NCBI GenBank assembly: GCA_015039465.1
Contig: MU130602.1
Span: 19,947-83,946, forward strand
Source of the DNA: Phlegmacium glaucopus
Taxonomy: Eukaryota; Basidiomycota; Agaricomycetes; Agaricales; Cortinariaceae
Length of the DNA: 64,000 bases
Direction of reading: 5' to 3'
This document shows positions 45,517 through 55,975 of the stretch, in pieces (position 1 is the stretch's first letter; every line of letters starts with the position of its first letter). The position numbers were made by a program, and so were the translations under genes. A model generated the notes under the pieces. The model did not search any database. It saw only the letters and a program-made list of their open reading frames with translations, and was not told where the DNA came from.

Positions 45517-45612
45517 CTGGAAGTTGCAAAGAACTTGGAGGAGGAACAAGGAAGGGAAACTAAGTTGATATTTGAACTAAGGAAAAACATACAAGTTTCG
45601 AGTACTTAAATA

Positions 45613-46217
45613 TAGTGATGCCAAAGTTCAGTTCTGAACTGACTCACTGAACCTGAACTGACTGAACTGAACTGAACTGAACTGAAAAGTTCAGTTCAGT
45701 TCAGGCATCTGGAGAATTGGCAGTTCATCCAGTTCAAACTGAACTGAACTGCTGAACTGATAGGTCCTGGAAGGATGAGAAATTCCTATATATTGATTTA
45801 TGTTTCCTGGAAATTAGTTCTTTAGTGATGTACAAATGATTTGGAAGTCCTTTTGGGAGTAAAACAATGATTGAGCAAGGAGATAATGGCCAGACTTGGT
45901 ATATGATGTGATTATGTTATATATTAGCATTATCCATTTTGGAACATAAATACAAATCAGTGGTGTTATATATTCTCAAGGGGTCCTGAGATCATACATG
46001 AGTAGAAATTAAGTGCCTAAGGCCTAAGGATGGTCCTTGGACCATAAAATTTCCAATAATAAGTAAAATATAGAATTTATAGCAGTTCTTCAGTTCAGTT
46101 CAGTTTGAACCGGTTCTTTAACAGTTCAGTTCAGTTCAGGAAAAACTTAGTCAGTTCAGTTCTCAGTTCAGCAAAAAATGCTGCTGAACTGAACTGAACT
46201 GAACTTTGGCATCACTA
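45613..46217. mobile_element. hAT-like MITE 4, divergent subfamily
   Basis: The ends TAGTGATGCCAAAGTTCAG and CTTTGGCATCACTA lie between exact 8-bp duplications CTTAAATA. The subterminal arrays are CAGTT/AACTG (GAACTGAACTGAACT) instead of GGTTCT. The interior is unrelated to MITEs 1-3. Confidence 0.92.
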
Positions 46218-46542
46218 CTTAAATATAAAAGGAATAGCAACCGAAATATAGAATATAAATATAAGTGCTGCATACTGCTCCCGGAAGGTCCTGCATTCTT
46301 GGGGTGAATAATCCATAGCTTGTGTGCTGACTGATGGTGGGAAAGTGATGACAAAGAAATAGTGGTTGTGACGAAGATGTGGAAATGAGTTTGGAGTAAC
46401 GTCGGAAGAGCCGGAATGATATGGAGAAGTCTCGGAGTTGGATGTAGGAGGAGTAAATCCGGAGACAAGGGAAAACACTGGAACGGACTATGGACTACCG
46501 GAGACAACTCCGACGGAGCTGGACCAGAGTAACGTATAACGG

Positions 46543-46863
46543 TGTTGGAATAGTTTCGCAGCTAGAACAAATGAATAGTTGTCTCAACTTTAGGATAAAG
46601 TTTTATATTAAATATGGAATGTAAGTTACCTAGAACAAATGAATAGTTCTAGGTAATGATCAGCTATTGTAGTGTAGAAATAAAATGATTGTGCTCACGT
46701 CTCAACTTTAGGATAAAGTTGAGACTTGTAATAAGTAAAATCCGTGACAAAATGACCGTGATTATGTAACGCAAGAGATAACGCGAACAAAGAATAAAAG
46801 AGGTGATAAGATAAAAAGATACCTAAACAAATAATCAACGAGTGGAACTTGTATAGTTCAACA
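46543..46863 (+). mobile_element. Solo LTR, family 1, inserted in LTR family 2
   Basis: Starts TGTTGGAATAG and ends TATAGTTCAACA, with the 5-bp duplication AACGG on both sides. The internal hairpin CTCAACTTTAGG/ATAAAGTTGAG is conserved with the copy at 17246. Confidence 0.93.
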
Positions 46864-46882
46864 AACGGATTGTAACATGTCT

Positions 46883-47067
46883 TCAAGTAACGCATATGGA
46901 TGTTGTGGTGGGAAAGTCAACTCCTCTGAAGATCTTGGTGTTCTGCATCGCTTTGAGATGAAATAGGTGTAATATAAAAGAAAAAATACAGCACAACATT
47001 TGGCGGTAATGCCCACAACGACAACAGTTGGGTTTGCACGCTTAGCTCAAATACAAGCCGGCAAAGG
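46883..47067. repeat. Start of a short tandem repeat
   Basis: The stretch with GCACGCTTAGCTCAAAT and GCCGGCAAA at 47,035-47,067 is repeated beyond the next LTR at about 47,677-47,740 (GCACGCTATAGCTCAAAT, GCCGGCAAATACC). Two units of roughly 80 bp were present before the LTR inserted. Confidence 0.55.
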
Positions 47068-47647
47068 TGTTACATTCCGTCACACGTTACTCCGGTCCGA
47101 CTCCGACGGAGTTGTTTCCGGTAGTCCGTACTCCGTTCCAGTACTTTCCCTTGTCTCTGACTCTACTCCTCCTACGTCCGACTCCGAGACTTCTCCGTAT
47201 CACTCCGACTCTTCCGACGATATCCCAAACACCTTACCACACCTTTGTCATAACAACTATTTCTTTGTCATCACTTTCCCACCATCAGTCAGCACACCAG
47301 CTATGGATTATTCACCCCAAGAATGCAGGACCTTCCGGGAGCAGAACGCAGCATTTATATTTATATTTTATATTTCGGATGCTATTCCTTTTATATTTAA
47401 GTACTCGAAACTTGTATGTTTTCCTCAGTTCGAATATTGACTTAGTTTCCCACTCTTGGTCTTCCTCTAAGTTCTTTGCAACTTCCGGTTCCGCTCCGCT
47501 CCGTCTTACTCCGAAATCTAGGACACGAAGGTTCTGGGTAGCACAGCACATAAGCTGAGGCTAAGTCCTATCCTTTCCGTGACTCCGTTCCGTGACTCCG
47601 TCTGTGACTCCGTCCGAAACTCCGGAACAGAGTTCTCGAACTTAACA
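47068..47647 (+). mobile_element. Solo LTR, family 2, copy 3
   Basis: Starts TGTTACATTCCGTC and ends TCGAACTTAACA. It is flanked by the 5-bp duplication AAAGG. It is the best preserved of the three copies. Open frames of up to 163 codons occur in it by chance and are shared with the other LTR copies, so they are not genes. Confidence 0.93.
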
Positions 47648-48182
47648 AAAGGCCGCAACGATAGCGGTCTTTTTCGCACGCTATAGCTCAAATCACTCAG
47701 CATCAGCACATCATTCGCCGGCAAATACCGCAACGATAGCAGTCTTGTACTTTGAGGATGCGTACAGCAGTTATGAGTGATACAGCTATCCTTGGGGTAC
47801 GAGATAGTTCAAGCTGTATTATGATTTAAATTTTATTCGCTATTTATTTCTTGTAATACTGTATGACCCGAAGAAATGTAGTTAGAGGATCGACTAGCTC
47901 CATCTGAGTTAACCAATGCATATCAAGATGAGCCGGAGCGTACCAATGATGGAATGTGTAGCCTGTCGCCGAGGGGACCATTCAGCATGAGTCAGTGCGC
48001 AGATGCCCAGTAATGCGTAGCCCGAAGAGATAAGATAGTAAGAATACCCGCTCATAACACCAAGTGTCAATTGTTCGGCGAAATGCGCCTGAGGAGGATG
48101 TTAAGAAAGAAGGAAAATGGATATAGGAATCCAGAAATCAACATTGAAAAACAAAATGATGCAGCAAACGACTCACGAAATT
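47648..48182. other. Spacer with tandem-repeat remnant
   Basis: CCGCAACGATAGCGGTCTT at 47,654 and CCGCAACGATAGCAGTCTT near 47,730 are repeats of one word. The rest shows no recognisable feature. Confidence 0.45.
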
Positions 48183-49790
48183 TCGAGAGGCATCTCTTCA
48201 ATCTGGGTGCTGTAGTATTCTGAAGTAGAAATCGATCAGCCCGGTTGCCTCACAACCAGTAGGAACGAGATGAAAATCAACGAAGGGTGGGGGTTCACTC
48301 ACGCTCAATTTCGCGTATCTTACTGATCTCTTCTTTTGTGACGAAATTGATAGCGATTCCTTTCCGCCAAAGCGGCCGCTACGTCCAATCCGATGCATAT
48401 ACATCTCTTTGCTCTCTGGAAGATCGTAATTGATTACCACAGCGACCTGCTGAACATCGATGCCACGGGCCAACATGTCGGTTGTGATTAAAACCCGGGA
48501 CGCGCCCGTCCTAAAGTCCTGAAGGTGAGCCTCACGATCCTTCTGGAGTTTCTTCCTATGCTGTGTAGAAGCGATCACACATAAGGGAGACTGAGTGTGA
48601 AAATTTAAGCATGAAAGGGCATAGTAGTGCTCTTACCGTGGCCAAGGCAGGGAGCTCTCGCTCCTCCAGCTGCACCACAAGCGCGTCCACCTTTTGCGGG
48701 AATTACAAAACACGACAGTGGGGTGCGTGAAAGTCTCGGTGGTGTATAGATCACACAGCGTGTCGAGCTTCCAGTTTGGTTTTTCCATGATGATGAAGAA
48801 TTGTTTTTTGACAAGGATTTTGGCGGTTGCTGCTCATGACGGCTTTGGTCATGTTATGAAACGCGTCCGGGAACGTGGCTGAGAGTAAGACGACCTACAT
48901 GCCTTCCTGAGGGAGATGCTCGAACACTAGTAACATGAAACGGCGAATTTTCCAAGTTTAGTTTGTTACCAAATCATGTACTTTGGAGGGGGAGGGATCT
49001 GCCTTTCACGATCTGCTTTTTGAAGCCACGTGAAAACATCTCGTCGGCCTCGTCAAGACAAAGCATCTTGATCTTGTCCGTCACGAGCTCCCGCTTTATC
49101 AGGTCAAGCAACCGGCCGGGTGTGCCCACAACGACGTGTACGCCCTTCTCCAGCTTTTTAACGTCCCCAGAAACCTTTCTCCCTCCGATGCAGTCATAAC
49201 ATCTGATATTCATATACTTTCCAATCGCGAGGACCACCTTTTGTGTTTGCTGTGACAATTCTCGACTCGGCGCGAGGGTAGGTGCCTGAGTCGCGTTGAC
49301 AGATTCTGTCCAGCTATAAGGTTTGGTCGATAAAAAAAAAATACACTTCAGCCTCAGCTGTGAAGGGCACCAACGAAATCATGAACACCCCGACCTTTTG
49401 GAGGTTACCGATGACGAATGCCGCGGTTTTCCCGATGCCAGATTGAGCTTGCATGATGAGATTGCGACCATGCAATAGAGGCATGATGGCACATTGTTGG
49501 ACGGGAGACGGTTTCTCCAAGCATTAGGACATCTAATCTAATTAGCTCTCACAACCCTGCACGGTCGGATAGCTGATAGGGATCCCTCACCCATAGGCAT
49601 AAACTCCTTTGAGCAGGTTTTTTTTGAGTCCAATTTTATCAAAACTGGTGTGATCTATCAGTTTCCGCGTTGATTATCTCTGAGAGAAAAATGGACAGAC
49701 TTGTCATTGACTTGGCCCCAATCAGACTCGATCTGAATGTCATCATCATCAGAGTCCTCTCCGGGTAAGTTGCTGGAGAGAAAGCTGATC
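48183..49790 (-). pseudogene. DEAD-box RNA helicase, eIF4A-III/FAL1-like, decayed
   Basis: From 49,790 down come an acidic N-terminus with ESDWGQVNDK, then LLKGVYAYG, the Q-motif [11 protein letters not shown], motif I AQSGIGKT (usually GTGKT), the PTREL-side region, TPGRLLDL, the DEAD box [10 protein letters not shown], motif [34 protein letters not shown] and [10 protein letters not shown], and a terminal [13 protein letters not shown] (eIF4A-III wording). There are at least two frameshifts: one near 48,693 after VVFCNSRK, and one near 48,359, one base short before IAINFV. The exon beginning near 49,530 lacks a working acceptor. The final exon is missing. The members of this family are core exon-junction or rRNA-processing helicases, so a functional copy should exist elsewhere. 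Confidence 0.85.
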
Positions 49791-50360
49791 AGTTAACTCC
49801 ACAGGTTTCCTCAATGACACGAGGATAACTCACCGCGGTGGCATTGTTATTACAAGAGATTTATGCCGCGGTTATGTCGCGGTGGTTCAATATGAGTTAG
49901 AACGGTATCTGGAGGGCCTTGAAGGTGCAGTACTGAGTGGGAGAGTAAGAGGCAGAGCCAGAAATAAGCCATGCAGAAAGTAGCTGTCGTTCACATTGCA
50001 ATTTCATTTCAAACTCAGCGAAAATTTGGCTGCCCATCGTTCAAACGTTGTCCGCCATCTCCTAATCCACCAAACCTCTCGAAACTAACAGGCGTAATCT
50101 ACGGAGCTCTAAGGATCCAGTCGATTGGAGGAGCACGAAAGATCCATCTGCATGTCCCTGGAGCAGCCTTAAGTCATGGTGTTACAAGGGGTATGCAGAT
50201 AAGTGATCGCCCCTAATAGTATCGTACGATATCCTGTTCGATAATTTGATCTGACAGCTGCCGTGCCGAAAACAATGGCCCACTCAAACCGGTAACCGGT
50301 AAGTATAATTTATGACGGCGGCAGTTTGATAGGACCGTCATCACTGTATTTGAGCTGGAC
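49791..50360. other. Intergenic region before the degenerate cassette copy
   Basis: No recognised gene. About 50,250-50,310 resembles 2190-2250 (word TGCCGTGC followed by ACAATGGCCCACT). An ACCGGTAACCGGTAA duplication is at 50,288. Confidence 0.45.
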
Positions 50361-50408
50361 TCTTATATAAAGCAAGGGTCAGGGATGCAATAGGTAGACA
50401 CGAGAATC
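50361..50408 (+). promoter_or_regulatory. Core promoter of truncated membrane gene 5
   Basis: TCTTATATAAAGC lies about 45 nt before the start. The leader is shortened (AATAGGTAGACACGAG) compared with its sisters. Confidence 0.5.
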
Positions 50409-50684
50409 ATGAAGCTAGCCGTTAGAGACAGTAACTTCATAATCATTGGAATATCTCTCGAGGTTTTCCTCTACGGTAAGACATTTTTTCTACAACTTTC
50501 ATAGCTCTTGCTAAAGAAGTACAATATTAACCTGTCCCAGGACTCTATTCAGGCATATTCGCAATGTATTTACAAGACCACTGGGCATCGAAAAGGGCGC
50601 CAACGGGACGAAAAACATCCTTTATATACTCTGTGTGCTCTATATATTCTATCTGTTGTTACCGTTGTGCTGTATTATCATTGA
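50409..50684 (+). pseudogene. Multipass membrane protein, paralogue 5, truncated
   Basis: Exon 1 (MKLAVRDSNFIIIGISLEVF) and most of exon 2 (LYSGIFAMYLQDHWASK) are recognisable, then a frameshift occurs at AAAAGGGCGCCAACGGG. The sequence breaks off near TATTATCATTGAC at about 50,684. It joins directly to Atl1 intron/exon 3 sequence. The transmembrane core is lost. Confidence 0.87.
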
Positions 50685-50694
50685 CAATCGTCGC

Positions 50695-51080
50695 ATAGGA
50701 CACCTCGCGAAATTGATTGGGATGCCCAGTTACTCACGACATGTTGGTCAAGGTGAGAGGAGGAATCCATTGTGTCCTGTTTGGTTTATTGAAGCTACGT
50801 CGAGCAGCCCTAAAATCGTTACCACCTAATACTAACCCACCTATACCTTGGCATCGTGTCATCGGCGCCTCAGGAACCATCTCTTCAAGAGGCCCAGGCC
50901 CAACTGGGGCTCAATGCCAGCGGGATGCTCTTCACGCAGAGGGCGTCGAAGTCACTACGGGCCCGTACTGGCGAGATGCGAGTGAATTTGAGCGAGTTTG
51001 GATGGTTTCCTTCCATTACCGAGTTGAATCTTCCTCAGCGTGAGGATGCCGACAGACAGGATGGTGATAATGAAATTTGA
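50695..51080 (+). pseudogene. Atl1-like gene, partial and frameshifted copy
   Basis: Only exons 3 and 4 are present, starting GHLAKLIGMPSYSRHVGQ. The intron is kept (GTGAGAGG...GAGCAG). The frame continues through IPWHRVIGASGTISSRGPG, then an extra base near 50,960 (CTACGGGCCCGTACTGG against CTACTGGCCGTACTGG) shifts it. It has no promoter and no N-terminal half. It derives from the gene at 36441-37019 or a common ancestor. Confidence 0.88.
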
Positions 51081-51484
51081 TGATTTGCGATTCTACTTTC
51101 TGGGATTTTTATTGCTAGCCTCTTTCTCCCCTCTCCCTTTCTCCGCCGTTGGTTTTCCGCCGCATACCATTCCTGTAAAATATTAATCTCAGGAATTTGA
51201 TATGAATCTTCTGGATTACAACGAATGTACGTCCGTTAACCGTTTCAATTTCTCAAGACAATTGGCAACGGAGCATGCCTTTTCTCGCGTTTAACGTGGA
51301 TTCTTTGCGGCCTGACTCTTCTCCGTGTTATTTTCCTTGGGAAATGAAATATGTAATACGAGCTAATGAAATTATTGCTTCACAGATGGTAAATTATTAG
51401 TACGTGACGATAAATAAATAAATCTCTGATATCTCAACTCAACTCTGATTCCCTTTTTTAAACATACTCCACTGTATTTCTCTA
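51081..51484. other. Spacer copied with the Atl1/SSP pair
   Basis: 51,081-51,315 matches 37,020-37,235 closely. The rest is AT-rich and unrecognised. Confidence 0.6.
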
Positions 51485-52760
51485 CATCAGCAAACCCGGG
51501 CCCTGCTATGGACCACTATGTAATGCTCTATAGCACCATAGTGCCATAGCATGGGTCCCTATTTCTGTAGTGTCCAGCAGACACTATATAGCACTACATA
51601 GCATCACATAGGGACTTCATAGCACTCTGTAGTAGCTCCTTATAATTCCATAGTACTCTGTACTGAGCTCAGATAGTATTGGTTTATTTTTTTCCGGGTT
51701 ATTTCTGGAACCATTTTCTTACTCAAAGCCAAGTACTTGAAAAAAAAAACTCTATGTATATTGTCCAACTACCTACAATGTACATTGTCTAATTACACAT
51801 GTTACCCAATAAATAAAAATAAAAATAATGATACCCTGGTACTCGTCATCCTCATCTGCGAGATGTGGGATACCTACGTGTTTCGGTCTTTTATCAGCAT
51901 TCGGTCGCAAGAACAAGTAAGCCGGACGTACCCATAATGGTCGGTGAACGACGACGGAGTGTTTCCTTGACGCAACTTGAAGTATGTGTTGACGTAGGAC
52001 ATACATCGTCATCATCGTATGTTGTGGTACGTCGTGGTAGGTTGTTGTATGTCGTGGTAGGTTGTGGTAGGTCGTCTCGTTGTGGTAGGTCGTCTCATTG
52101 TGGTTGGCCAGCGTCGCCGCGAGTATGTGTTGATGTAGGATGTACATCGTCGTCATCCTACGTCGTGGTATGTCGCGGTATGTCGTTGTATGTCGTCCAT
52201 TGCTTATCGTAGCTTTGATGTTGCCAACAATGTGGAGTGTAGTTAATAAAGAAAAATAAAAAAGAAAAAAAAAGATGCATCTTCGTCATTGCTGTTCCCA
52301 TTGTCAGAGTAGTGCGTAGTAAGAACTCTGTTGAGGGGGGGTTGCCGTCGTCAGTGCCATGGCCTAAGAAAGAAAAAAAAAACCAAAGTAAGGTATTTAC
52401 CGTTGTCGCGTTCATGGGTCGTCGTTGTCCAAGGTGACGTGGCAGGTGGAAGTGGTGATCTGTTGTGACCTGGTGATGTGGTGATGTGGTGACGTTGTTG
52501 AATGTTTGCAAGGTTTAGGGCTGGGCTGTTGAACTGAAAAGAAATGAGAAAAAAAAAATGAAGCTTACATAAACCAGGTATGGTATAATAATGGTAACAG
52601 CTACAAAGTATTGTGTAGTCCAGTGTAGTCCCGTGTTATCACTACAGAGCAACACCAGCTGTCTATATAGTACTAGACAACGCTCCCACACTATGGGATG
52701 CTATAGGGCTTAGCCCATTTGTTATGGCGTGTTATGATTAAAAATCGGAGTTTGCTGATG
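51485..52760. mobile_element. TIR element (CATCAG family) between Atl1 copy and SSP gene 2
   Basis: The ends CATCAGCAAACCCGG and, reversed, CATCAGCAAACTCCG are flanked by TA on both sides. Subterminal stretches repeat CATAG/CTATA words, as in the element at 18067. The middle holds a GT-rich minisatellite. No transposase is seen. Confidence 0.8.
52015..52110. repeat. GT-rich minisatellite inside TIR element
   Basis: Irregular tandem units of about 13 bp around TTGTGGTAGGTCG. Looser versions extend to about 52,200, and a second GGTGATGTGGTGA tract is at 52,470-52,500. Confidence 0.7.
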
Positions 52761-53040
52761 TAGTTCAAGTTGTTATCCATGAAGAGTACCGTTACTTCAG
52801 TACTTACTCTGCTCGTCTGGCAACTGCAACTGTCCCCAACCCCCATATGAACAATTTCGGTATGACAAAAATCAAGGACTCTGAAACTGCTGTCGGGCTT
52901 GCATTGCCGTAGGTTATTCACCGCAGACCATTCAAACGCACACACTACTGGTTACATACAACCATGACGTCGATCACGAAAGATTAATATCAATTTTATA
53001 ATATCACTAACGGTTCTTGGCATGTCCAAAATTGGTCCGC

Positions 53041-53126
53041 ACTATATATAAACTTAAGGTCTCCTGGTTCCCTTCCCTTCAGTCCACTTCGAACTCCCCA
53101 TAATACTTCAGCTCTTAGATCATTCG
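53041..53126 (+). promoter_or_regulatory. Core promoter of SSP gene 2
   Basis: ACTATATATAAACTT and the leader CCCTTCCCTTCAGTCCACTT precede the start codon, as in the other SSP genes. Confidence 0.6.
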
Positions 53127-53812
53127 ATGAATCCATCCAAATTCGCCACCCTTCTCTCTGTGCTCATTGGATCAGTTTCTTCGCTAGTGGTTCCAGGAGC
53201 AGACACACCTTCCTTCTACCTCGTCTCATCCTCGTCAAGTACATATGCCAACTTGTTGGTTCGTGGTCTTCCATTTTTAAAATAACCCGACGAATTTTTA
53301 TTTAAACCTTGTTGTGCCTGTAGCCTCTACGGATAAACGGAGGTTCTGGAGGATATGCATCACTCACTGGGAGCGGACCTATTGGGCAATACTATTTCTA
53401 CCAGGGCCACCTCGTCGCTTCAGACCCAGCTGGTACAAGTTCTACCTATCGACCAGTGATAGGGGCAATACCACTGTCAACGGGGTGTACCACCTATGGT
53501 AGTTTTGGTTTCGTTCAAGGAAGCAGTTCCGACAAATGTGCTCTTTACGATTCGTTCCAAATTCAATCCAATACCCAGAACAGCCAACTTGGCGCTAAGT
53601 TGGTCTTCAACTACGTAGGCGGGTTTTATGCATGTGGAAGTGGCCAAGATGTTCGTTGCTAATTTTTTTTTGGTCCAAATGTGTTTTGGGTCATTGTGTG
53701 CTAATAAGCTAAATCATGATGTTATTTTTTTCAGGTTTGGTATAAAGTAAATCCTGGGGATGGTCCGTCTGGCTGTTCTGCTATCGACTTGTACACAGTA
53801 CCCGTGGATTAA
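53127..53812 (+). CDS. Small secreted protein 2 (family unknown)
   Basis: Three exons (53127-53258, 53324-53650, 53735-53812) with phase-0 introns give 178 residues. It has a hydrophobic N-terminal signal peptide (MNPSKFATLLSVLIGSVSSL, probably cleaved before VPGADTPSF). A Gly/Ser/Thr/Tyr-rich body contains GGSGGYASLTGSGPIGQYY, CTTYGSFGFVQG, KCALYDSFQIQSN and GGFYACGSGQD, and it ends SGCSAIDLYTVPVD. Four cysteines follow the signal peptide, and it has no membrane segment. The TATA box and both introns are intact. I do not recognise the family. Secreted Tyr/Gly-rich proteins of this size are frequent in agaricomycetes, and a wall, fruiting or host-interaction role is only conjecture. Confidence 0.87.
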
Positions 53813-54682
53813 ATTGTTTTGAACGCGTTTCCTACCTAGTCGAGTAGTGGTATTTAATCGTGGATTGGAGAAGTAATACAGACTCACAGTAGTAGTCGAT
53901 GGACCTTGTTCTCGAAATGAAAAGATAGTTATTTACAACATAGTAGCAACAAAGGAAGAGACCTCCGCCTTATCTTTTATTATCAATTATCTTATCTCCT
54001 GATCTCTTGCATGATCTTCGATCTTATCTTTCCATTCGATTATCTTAGCTAATAATTTATGGTATATATAACGAGCACCGAAATTGTTGTAGCTACTCAG
54101 TGAATGAACAGTGAATCTCATTATCTCTACCTGTCATACTTATTGAGATTCCTCTGTGTGTGTGTACTCTTTTGTCACTGTTGTTACGCTTTCATCAGAA
54201 TCATCACACGCTCACATCTTGACTTTTGATTGGATATGATATAGACTCACCGCGATCTATTTCCCCATTTGCTATGTAGACGTGGACTAACTCGTTTCTT
54301 TGCGATGGGATTCAACGGATGAAGTCCAATTCAATCGTCGACATAATGACTAGACAATGACACAGTTGTTGAAGGATGAATCGATGAAGCCTGAGGGGTG
54401 CACCTAGTAAACTATAAGTGAGCTCGTCCTTTTGACATAAACGCCGTCGTCAGCGCTTCTTCCGCCATAAGCCCCGATTTTCTCCATCTTTTCGGTCTAT
54501 CCAGAAAGTGGTCGCGCCTACAATGAACCCCAGCCGAATAATATGATTTAGAATCTATAATCAATCTGAGTCGTGGATGAGGCTGAACAAATATGTGGTC
54601 AATTTGCTAGAGGATATCGTTGTTGACCAAATCGTTGAGTCTTTCCCACGACCACAGCAGATCTACAGGATGTTCTATGTAA
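53813..54682. repeat. SSP 3' flank and inverted repeat block M
   Basis: 53,890-53,965 (GTCGATGGACCTTGTTCTCG) recurs after SSP genes 3 and 4. About 54,250-54,560 is the reverse complement of the segment at 5200-5480/9070-9380, so the inverted membrane gene 6 was moved with its flank. Confidence 0.6.
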
Positions 54683-55918
54683 TCACCTATCTACCATCTG
54701 GATATCGTCACTTAGTCGAACGCCAATATCATCGCCTCTATTCACAATATCGACATCCTCCGTTTCCGGTACCGAATTTGGATTGGTATCCGCAAAGCGC
54801 AAACTCCCAATGGTAGATTCTATCATTGATTCCTTGTCGTGGAACGACAATCCCATTGAGACCCGCACCAGGATGATTGTAGGTGTTATACCCTAGACAG
54901 ACCCATGTTATTAGTAAAATACGAAGTAACAATGGACTGATGTTGTAATCACATTGAGCATTTGGTGGACAGGACCGATGATATCCAAAGCGTAAAAGGC
55001 ACCGTCCGTCGTTTGATCAGCGGTAACCACGAGCCGAGCCAATTGGATTGAAAATAATACCATGCCAGATTCAATTAGCACGAATGTGACAGTCCGAATT
55101 TTGCTCCTGCCAGTGACGCCCAAAGTTCGGTCAGTCAAGGCGGACTTGACTTCACAGTACACATTGAAGATCTTCAACACGATCAGGCCTGTCACCAGAG
55201 CATTCACAATCAAGGATATGGCAACACTTGCCACAGTCAGCCAAAGCCCCCAGTCAGGGACCACAACTGAGTCTGAGCGAATGTGCTGTCCGGCGATAGC
55301 TGCTAACCACATAGCTAGAGGCAAAACATTGAAATTGGTCAGTCAATTAAGATAGGTTGACTGACCGAAAAATACAAATGCTAAGATTGAAGGGAGGATC
55401 ACGACACGGTTATTGCAACCCCACACAATCCAGCAACGGTAGATCTTTAAGGTTTTCTCAGTAAAATACATGATATGGATAGGTTGTTATACATACTAGG
55501 ATAGACTGAGCTATTAAATCGCAGCAACCACATATCGTGCCTTGAAGAAAACTTATGTAGAGTACTATCACTGGATTCTGCAAAAGAGAAAGGGTAAAAA
55601 AAATTCGTTATTGTTACTGATGGGATTGTTACTAACCGTCGCATATATGAGAATTGTTGTATCAAGCACAACGGTAGCAACAGATAGACCATATATAGTA
55701 CACAGGGCATAGAAAACGATATTTTTCTTCTGGTCGGTGCTTTGTTTCGACATCCAGCGGCCTCGTAAATACATGGCGAATATGCCAGAATACAGTCCTG
55801 GGACAGGGTTATACTTCTTTAGCAGGGGTCGTGAAAGTGGTAGAAAAGATATCTTACCATAGAAAAAGCCTTCGAGACATAATCCAATGAAGTAAAAGTC
55901 ATTAAGAGTTAGCTTCAT
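54683..55918 (-). CDS. Multipass membrane protein, paralogue 6 (inverted copy)
   Basis: Six exons on the minus strand in the family pattern start MKLTLNDFYFIGLCLEGF and end DDIQMVDR, about 325 residues. The landmarks LYSGIFAMYL, GCCDLIAQSIL, YRCWIVWGCNNRVV, VNALVTGLIVLKIF, VTFVLIESGMV and GITPTIILVRVSMG are present. Differences are RGRW for QDHW and ISLIVNAL for MSMTVNAL. The exon 2 donor region reads GCGACGGTTAGT, slightly different from its sisters, so the exact exon 2 end is less certain. The acidic tail is full length. This is the only copy on the minus strand. The function is unknown. Confidence 0.85.
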
Positions 55919-55975
55919 GACTTGGTGTCCGTTGTAATGACCTATTGCATCTCTGACCGTTGCTTTATATAAGAG
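55919..55975 (-). promoter_or_regulatory. Core promoter of membrane gene 6
   Basis: On the minus strand CTTATATAAAGC is followed by the leader AGGTCATTACAACGGACACC. This is the same layout as the plus-strand copies. Confidence 0.57.

Larger units (their letters stand above)
43700..46877 (-). mobile_element. Solo LTR, family 2, copy 2, interrupted by later insertions
   Basis: Starts TGTTAAGTTCTAGAAC and ends ACGGATTGTAACA, with the 5-bp duplication TGTCT at 43695-43699 and 46878-46882. The roughly 3.2-kb span is about 580 bp of LTR (43700-43852, 45521-45612, 46226-46537 and 46869-46877). An LTR-like element (43853-45516), MITE 4 (45613-46217) and a family 1 solo LTR (46543-46863) are inserted into it. 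Confidence 0.88.

Noticed and set aside
47000..47558. Plus-strand ORFs of 146 and 163 codons
   Set aside because: They lie within or run into a solo LTR (TGTTA...TAACA with AAAGG duplication). The same sequence recurs in the LTRs at 39177 and 43700.
51773..52511. His/Thr/Tyr-rich ORFs in the TIR element
   Set aside because: They come from the GT-rich minisatellite and neighbouring low-complexity sequence.
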